DNA from: Pedobacter sp. Hv1
Lineage (GTDB): Bacteria > Bacteroidota > Bacteroidia > Sphingobacteriales > Sphingobacteriaceae
Assembly (NCBI RefSeq): GCF_001412215.1
Contig: NZ_LLWP01000002.1
Coordinates: 397,478 to 461,477, forward strand
Direction: 5' to 3'
Length of the DNA: 64,000 nucleotides
The notes beneath the pieces are model-generated. The model saw nothing but the letters and a program-made list of their open reading frames with translations. It made no database searches and was not told the origin of the DNA. This document shows, piece after piece, positions 61,650-64,000 of this stretch (position 1 is its first letter; every line of letters starts with the position of its first letter). The translations under genes were made by a program, and so were the position numbers.

Positions 61650-61674
61650 AGGTCTAGGTCTCTAACCTCGACCT
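61650..61674. repeat. third palindrome with one mismatch after lat
   Basis: AGGTCTAGGT (61650-61659) and ACCTCGACCT (61665-61674) pair with one mismatch around a 5-bp loop. It is the last of three consecutive dyads in 140 bp. Confidence 0.65.
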
Positions 61675-61702
61675 CAAATTTTATCTACATCAACTATTCT
61701 TT

Positions 61703-62107
61703 ATGCAGCATAAAACCACCAAAATTATATTTGCCCTACTTGTACTTGTGTTGGTTGGCTGGATTCTAAAAGATACTTTTACGCAATCGGGCATTGAAGA
61801 TCTAAAAGGCGGTTTTACACAAAAAGCCACCTATAGAAATGACAATAACACTGGCCCTATCCAAAGAGTTTATGCGGTAACTGTTAAAGATACCACCGGA
61901 GCCGAATTAGTAAAATATGGCAATTTAATGCCACATACCAAGTATGGCAATACCAAGGTCTATTTCTTTTTAGAAGGTAAAAATACCCCTACAAAATTAT
62001 TCGCTGGGGCAGAAAATTTCGATCAGCAATACAATGCTTCGTGTTTTGCGATGTATGAAAAAGGGGCAATGGGCAATTTTGGATTAATCAGAAATCCTTT
62101 CAAATAG
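61703..62107 (+). CDS. membrane-anchored or secreted protein of unknown function
   Basis: A 134-residue protein with one N-terminal helix (about 6-24, IIFALLVLVLVGWILK) and a small extracytoplasmic domain. The domain ends FGLIRNPFK and has motifs RVYAVTVKDTTGAELVKYGNLMPHTKYG. No family is recognised. It is 28 bp after the third palindrome and convergent with the acyl-CoA dehydrogenase gene, with the stops adjacent. Confidence 0.6.
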   Translation: MQHKTTKIIFALLVLVLVGWILKDTFTQSGIEDLKGGFTQKATYRNDNNTGPIQRVYAVTVKDTTGAELVKYGNLMPHTKYGNTKVYFFLEGKNTPTKLFAGAENFDQQYNASCFAMYEKGAMGNFGLIRNPFK

Positions 62108-63469
62108 CTAAACAAAAGCAGAAAACCCAGTTATTGCCCTGCCCACAATCAGCGTATTAATTTCTTTGGTTCCTTCGTAAGAGTAAATGGCTTCGGCATC
62201 TGCTACAAACCTAGCTACATCATATTCAAGCAAAATCCCATTACCACCCATTACTTCTCTGGCCCTACTTACTACATCGCGTGTTCGCATAGAACAGAAT
62301 ACCTTAGCCAACGAGGCATGTTCGTCGGTTAACAAGCCCTGATCTTGCAATTGAGACAAGCGAAAGCACAAAGTTTGCATGGCTGTTAAGTTCGATAACA
62401 TTTCAACCAAATGATTCTGGATCAATTGAAAAGATGCAATCGGCCTACCAAATTGCTTACGGGTCTGTGTATATTTCAATGCAGCTTCGTACGCTCCTCT
62501 TGCGCAACCAACAGCTTGCCAGGCTACTCCTGCCCTGGTCATCTGTAAAACCTTTGCCGTATCTTTAAATGAATTGGCATTTTGTAAACGGTCTGCTTCT
62601 TCTACTTCACAATTTGTTAAAGTGATCAATCCATTCTGTACAATTCTTAAGGCCATTTTATCGTGCATTTTTTCTACTGCAAAACCTTTGGTCCCCTTCC
62701 GTACCAAAAAGCCTTTTACTTGGTTATCGTCCAAGTCTCTTGCCCAAATAATGGTTACATCTGCAAATGGTGCATTTCCGATCCATTTCTTCTGACCATT
62801 TAACACCCATCGGTCACCTTTCCTTTTAGCAGTTGTACCGAGCCCTCCAGCTGCCCCAGAGCCAACTTCTGGTTCGGTTAAGCCAAATGCGCCAATGGTT
62901 TTAAATTGTTGCATAGTAGGCAGCCATTGTTGTTTCTGGGCCTCAGAGCCCAGCAAATAAATAGAACCCATAGCCAAACCACTCTGCACACCAAAAAATG
63001 TAGAAATGGATGTATCAATTCTAGCCATTTCCATGGCTAAAATCCCTTCCATTAAATTAGATTTACCTGCGCAACCATAACCCTGGTAGGTCAATCCGCA
63101 AATATTCAATTCGGCAATTTTCGGGATTAATTCAAAAGGAAATTCAGCTTTCAACCAGTATTGATTAACAATTGGTTTCAATTCTTTTTCTAAAAACGCC
63201 CTAACTTTTAACTGTAAGGCTCTGTCTTCATCTTTTAAGGCCTCATCACCCAGATGGTAAAAGTCTCCTTCTATAGCGGGTAAAGGTTTGCTTTTACCTT
63301 TTGACGACATCAATTTCATTAAACCTTGCCATTGCTGTTCATCTAAATGTGTTGCGTCATTCAATAGCTTTGGCAAGTCTACTTTTTTTGAAAGTTCGTT
63401 TAGTTTGCCGATGTCTACATTTTTAAAAAGTTGATAGGCATTTTTTAGGGAAGAGAATATATTGGCCAT
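62108..63469 (-). CDS. acyl-CoA dehydrogenase (glutaryl-CoA dehydrogenase-like)
   Basis: A 453-residue flavoprotein. ACAD motifs are FGLTEPEVGSGAAG (FAD contact), WVLNGQKKWIGNA, RKQFGRPIASFQLIQ, VMGGNGILLEYDVARF and YSYEGTKEINTLIVGRAITG, whose Glu is the catalytic base seen in glutaryl-CoA dehydrogenases. The N-terminal ~75 residues (MANIFSSLKNAYQLFKNVDIG to about LPAIEG) are an unusual extension. Placement near lat suggests a role in lysine breakdown, but the genes are not co-transcribed. Confidence 0.88.
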   Translation of the reverse strand: MANIFSSLKNAYQLFKNVDIGKLNELSKKVDLPKLLNDATHLDEQQWQGLMKLMSSKGKSKPLPAIEGDFYHLGDEALKDEDRALQLKVRAFLEKELKPIVNQYWLKAEFPFELIPKIAELNICGLTYQGYGCAGKSNLMEGILAMEMARIDTSISTFFGVQSGLAMGSIYLLGSEAQKQQWLPTMQQFKTIGAFGLTEPEVGSGAAGGLGTTAKRKGDRWVLNGQKKWIGNAPFADVTIIWARDLDDNQVKGFLVRKGTKGFAVEKMHDKMALRIVQNGLITLTNCEVEEADRLQNANSFKDTAKVLQMTRAGVAWQAVGCARGAYEAALKYTQTRKQFGRPIASFQLIQNHLVEMLSNLTAMQTLCFRLSQLQDQGLLTDEHASLAKVFCSMRTRDVVSRAREVMGGNGILLEYDVARFVADAEAIYSYEGTKEINTLIVGRAITGFSAFV

Positions 63470-63550
63470 ACTACATGTTTAATATTCTAACATTTCTGGA
63501 TGGGTTTTGTTCGTCGTGTTAAGAAATAATAATCAACATATGTATCATGA

Positions 63551-63586
63551 AAAAAAATCCTTGTTGAAACCAACAAGGATTTTTTT
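63551..63586. terminator. bidirectional terminator
   Basis: A 16-bp perfect stem (63551-63566 with 63571-63586, 4-nt loop AAAC) with A- and T-runs at both ends. It lies between the truncated secreted gene and the acyl-CoA dehydrogenase, both on the minus strand. Confidence 0.9.
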
Positions 63587-63684
63587 AATATATACCTAAT
63601 CCATCTTAGGACTATTCAATAATTATTACTAAATCACATTTTTTTGCAAAAATTAATAGAATTACAATCTCTTTTCAAATTAAT

Positions 63685-64000
63685 CTAACCTCTTCCTCTT
63701 ATTGCCGTAATATTGTAATTAATAAGCTTTACTATCCCTGTGCTACTTGTAATTTTAAGCGAAATAGTAAAAACTTTAGGTGGATTACTTATATCATAAT
63801 TTATTAAAATTGAAATGTGTCCTGTACCTTGCCCTGATTCTATTGAGGCAAAATTTGATGGAATAATCCATTGGAATGTATCCCCACCGGATGTATTATC
63901 CGCAAAATAATCGTACTCTACACCTAAAGAAGCTTTAACTGGTCCAGTTATTTTAGGTGGGTAACTACAAGTTCCATTCGCATTTGCATAAGCTTGCCCA
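63685..64000 (-). CDS. C-terminal part of a secreted PKD-like domain protein (cut by window edge)
   Basis: An open frame ending at the TAG at 63685-63687 enters from the right edge without a start. The 104 visible residues read like an Ig/PKD-type domain: YPPKITGPVKASLGVEYDYF, DTFQWIIPSNFASIESGQGTG, and PPKVFTISLKITSSTG. Such modules occur in large secreted or adhesin-like proteins. The terminator at 63551 lies about 100 bp downstream. No catalytic feature is visible, and the protein's full nature is unknown. Confidence 0.65.
   Translation of the reverse strand, partial: GQAYANANGTCSYPPKITGPVKASLGVEYDYFADNTSGGDTFQWIIPSNFASIESGQGTGHISILINYDISNPPKVFTISLKITSSTGIVKLINYNITAIRGRG

Overview
The window comes from a low-GC Bacteroidota chromosome, most likely family Sphingobacteriaceae (Pedobacter-like). 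The evidence is a SusC/SusD pair, several lineage-typical families (DUF4434, DUF5009, DUF5018, DUF3276, DUF5522, DUF6588), promoters of the TTTG / TAnnTTTG type, few Shine-Dalgarno sites, and the gene order nusB-DUF1573-yajC-ybbR-coaE. No rRNA, tRNA, CRISPR array, insertion sequence or phage gene was seen.

Region 1 (1-19.5 kb) is the accessory part, a polysaccharide-utilization-like locus on the minus strand. It starts at about 15.85 kb and runs leftward: secreted FAD-dependent oxidoreductase, SusC, SusD, DUF5018 lipoprotein, an intrinsic terminator inside the cluster, GHL10-like glycosidase lipoprotein, three-domain metallophosphoesterase, DUF5009 membrane acyltransferase, AmpG-like permease, two tandem SGNH esterases, and a DUF4434 protein cut by the window edge. 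A divergent ROK repressor lies next to it, followed by a secreted unknown and an esterase. Import, hydrolysis, dephosphorylation, deacylation and a sugar-sensing repressor together suggest use of a decorated, perhaps phosphate- or acyl-bearing, glycan. The substrate cannot be read from the sequence.

Region 2 (19.6-25.5 kb) has a fluoride riboswitch in front of a CLC-F type F-/H+ antiporter, a secreted YciI-like protein, cytochrome bd oxidase (cydA-cydB), a periplasmic MBL-fold hydrolase and a small conserved protein. Region 3 (25.5-37 kb) is mostly housekeeping: a candidate structured RNA, cysteine desulfurase, glmM, methyltransferase-PAP2-ZIP, a MarR operon with an overlapping 58-residue gene, coaE, ybbR, yajC, DUF1573, nusB and an amino-acid dehydrogenase. 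Region 4 (37-50 kb) has an ABC exporter half with a changed catalytic residue, a PUR-domain protein, a serine hydrolase, a degenerate DEAD-box protein, an S9 peptidase, ThuA, SRPBCC, DinB, truA and a LolC/E-type permease. Region 5 (50-64 kb) has a NamZ-type muramidase, panE-like reductase, topoisomerase IB, fmt, a class IV aminotransferase, an rluD-type synthase, a DUF6588 protein, a PLP desulfhydrase/deaminase, a cold-shock-like protein, lysine 6-transaminase, an acyl-CoA dehydrogenase and a truncated secreted protein.

The most unusual signal is non-coding. Arrays of degenerate 7-bp units follow six stop codons by 0-12 bp. They share the consensus RGYNNAW when read on the coding strand of the gene they follow. 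At convergent gene pairs two arrays face each other, in places where other gene pairs have hairpin terminators.
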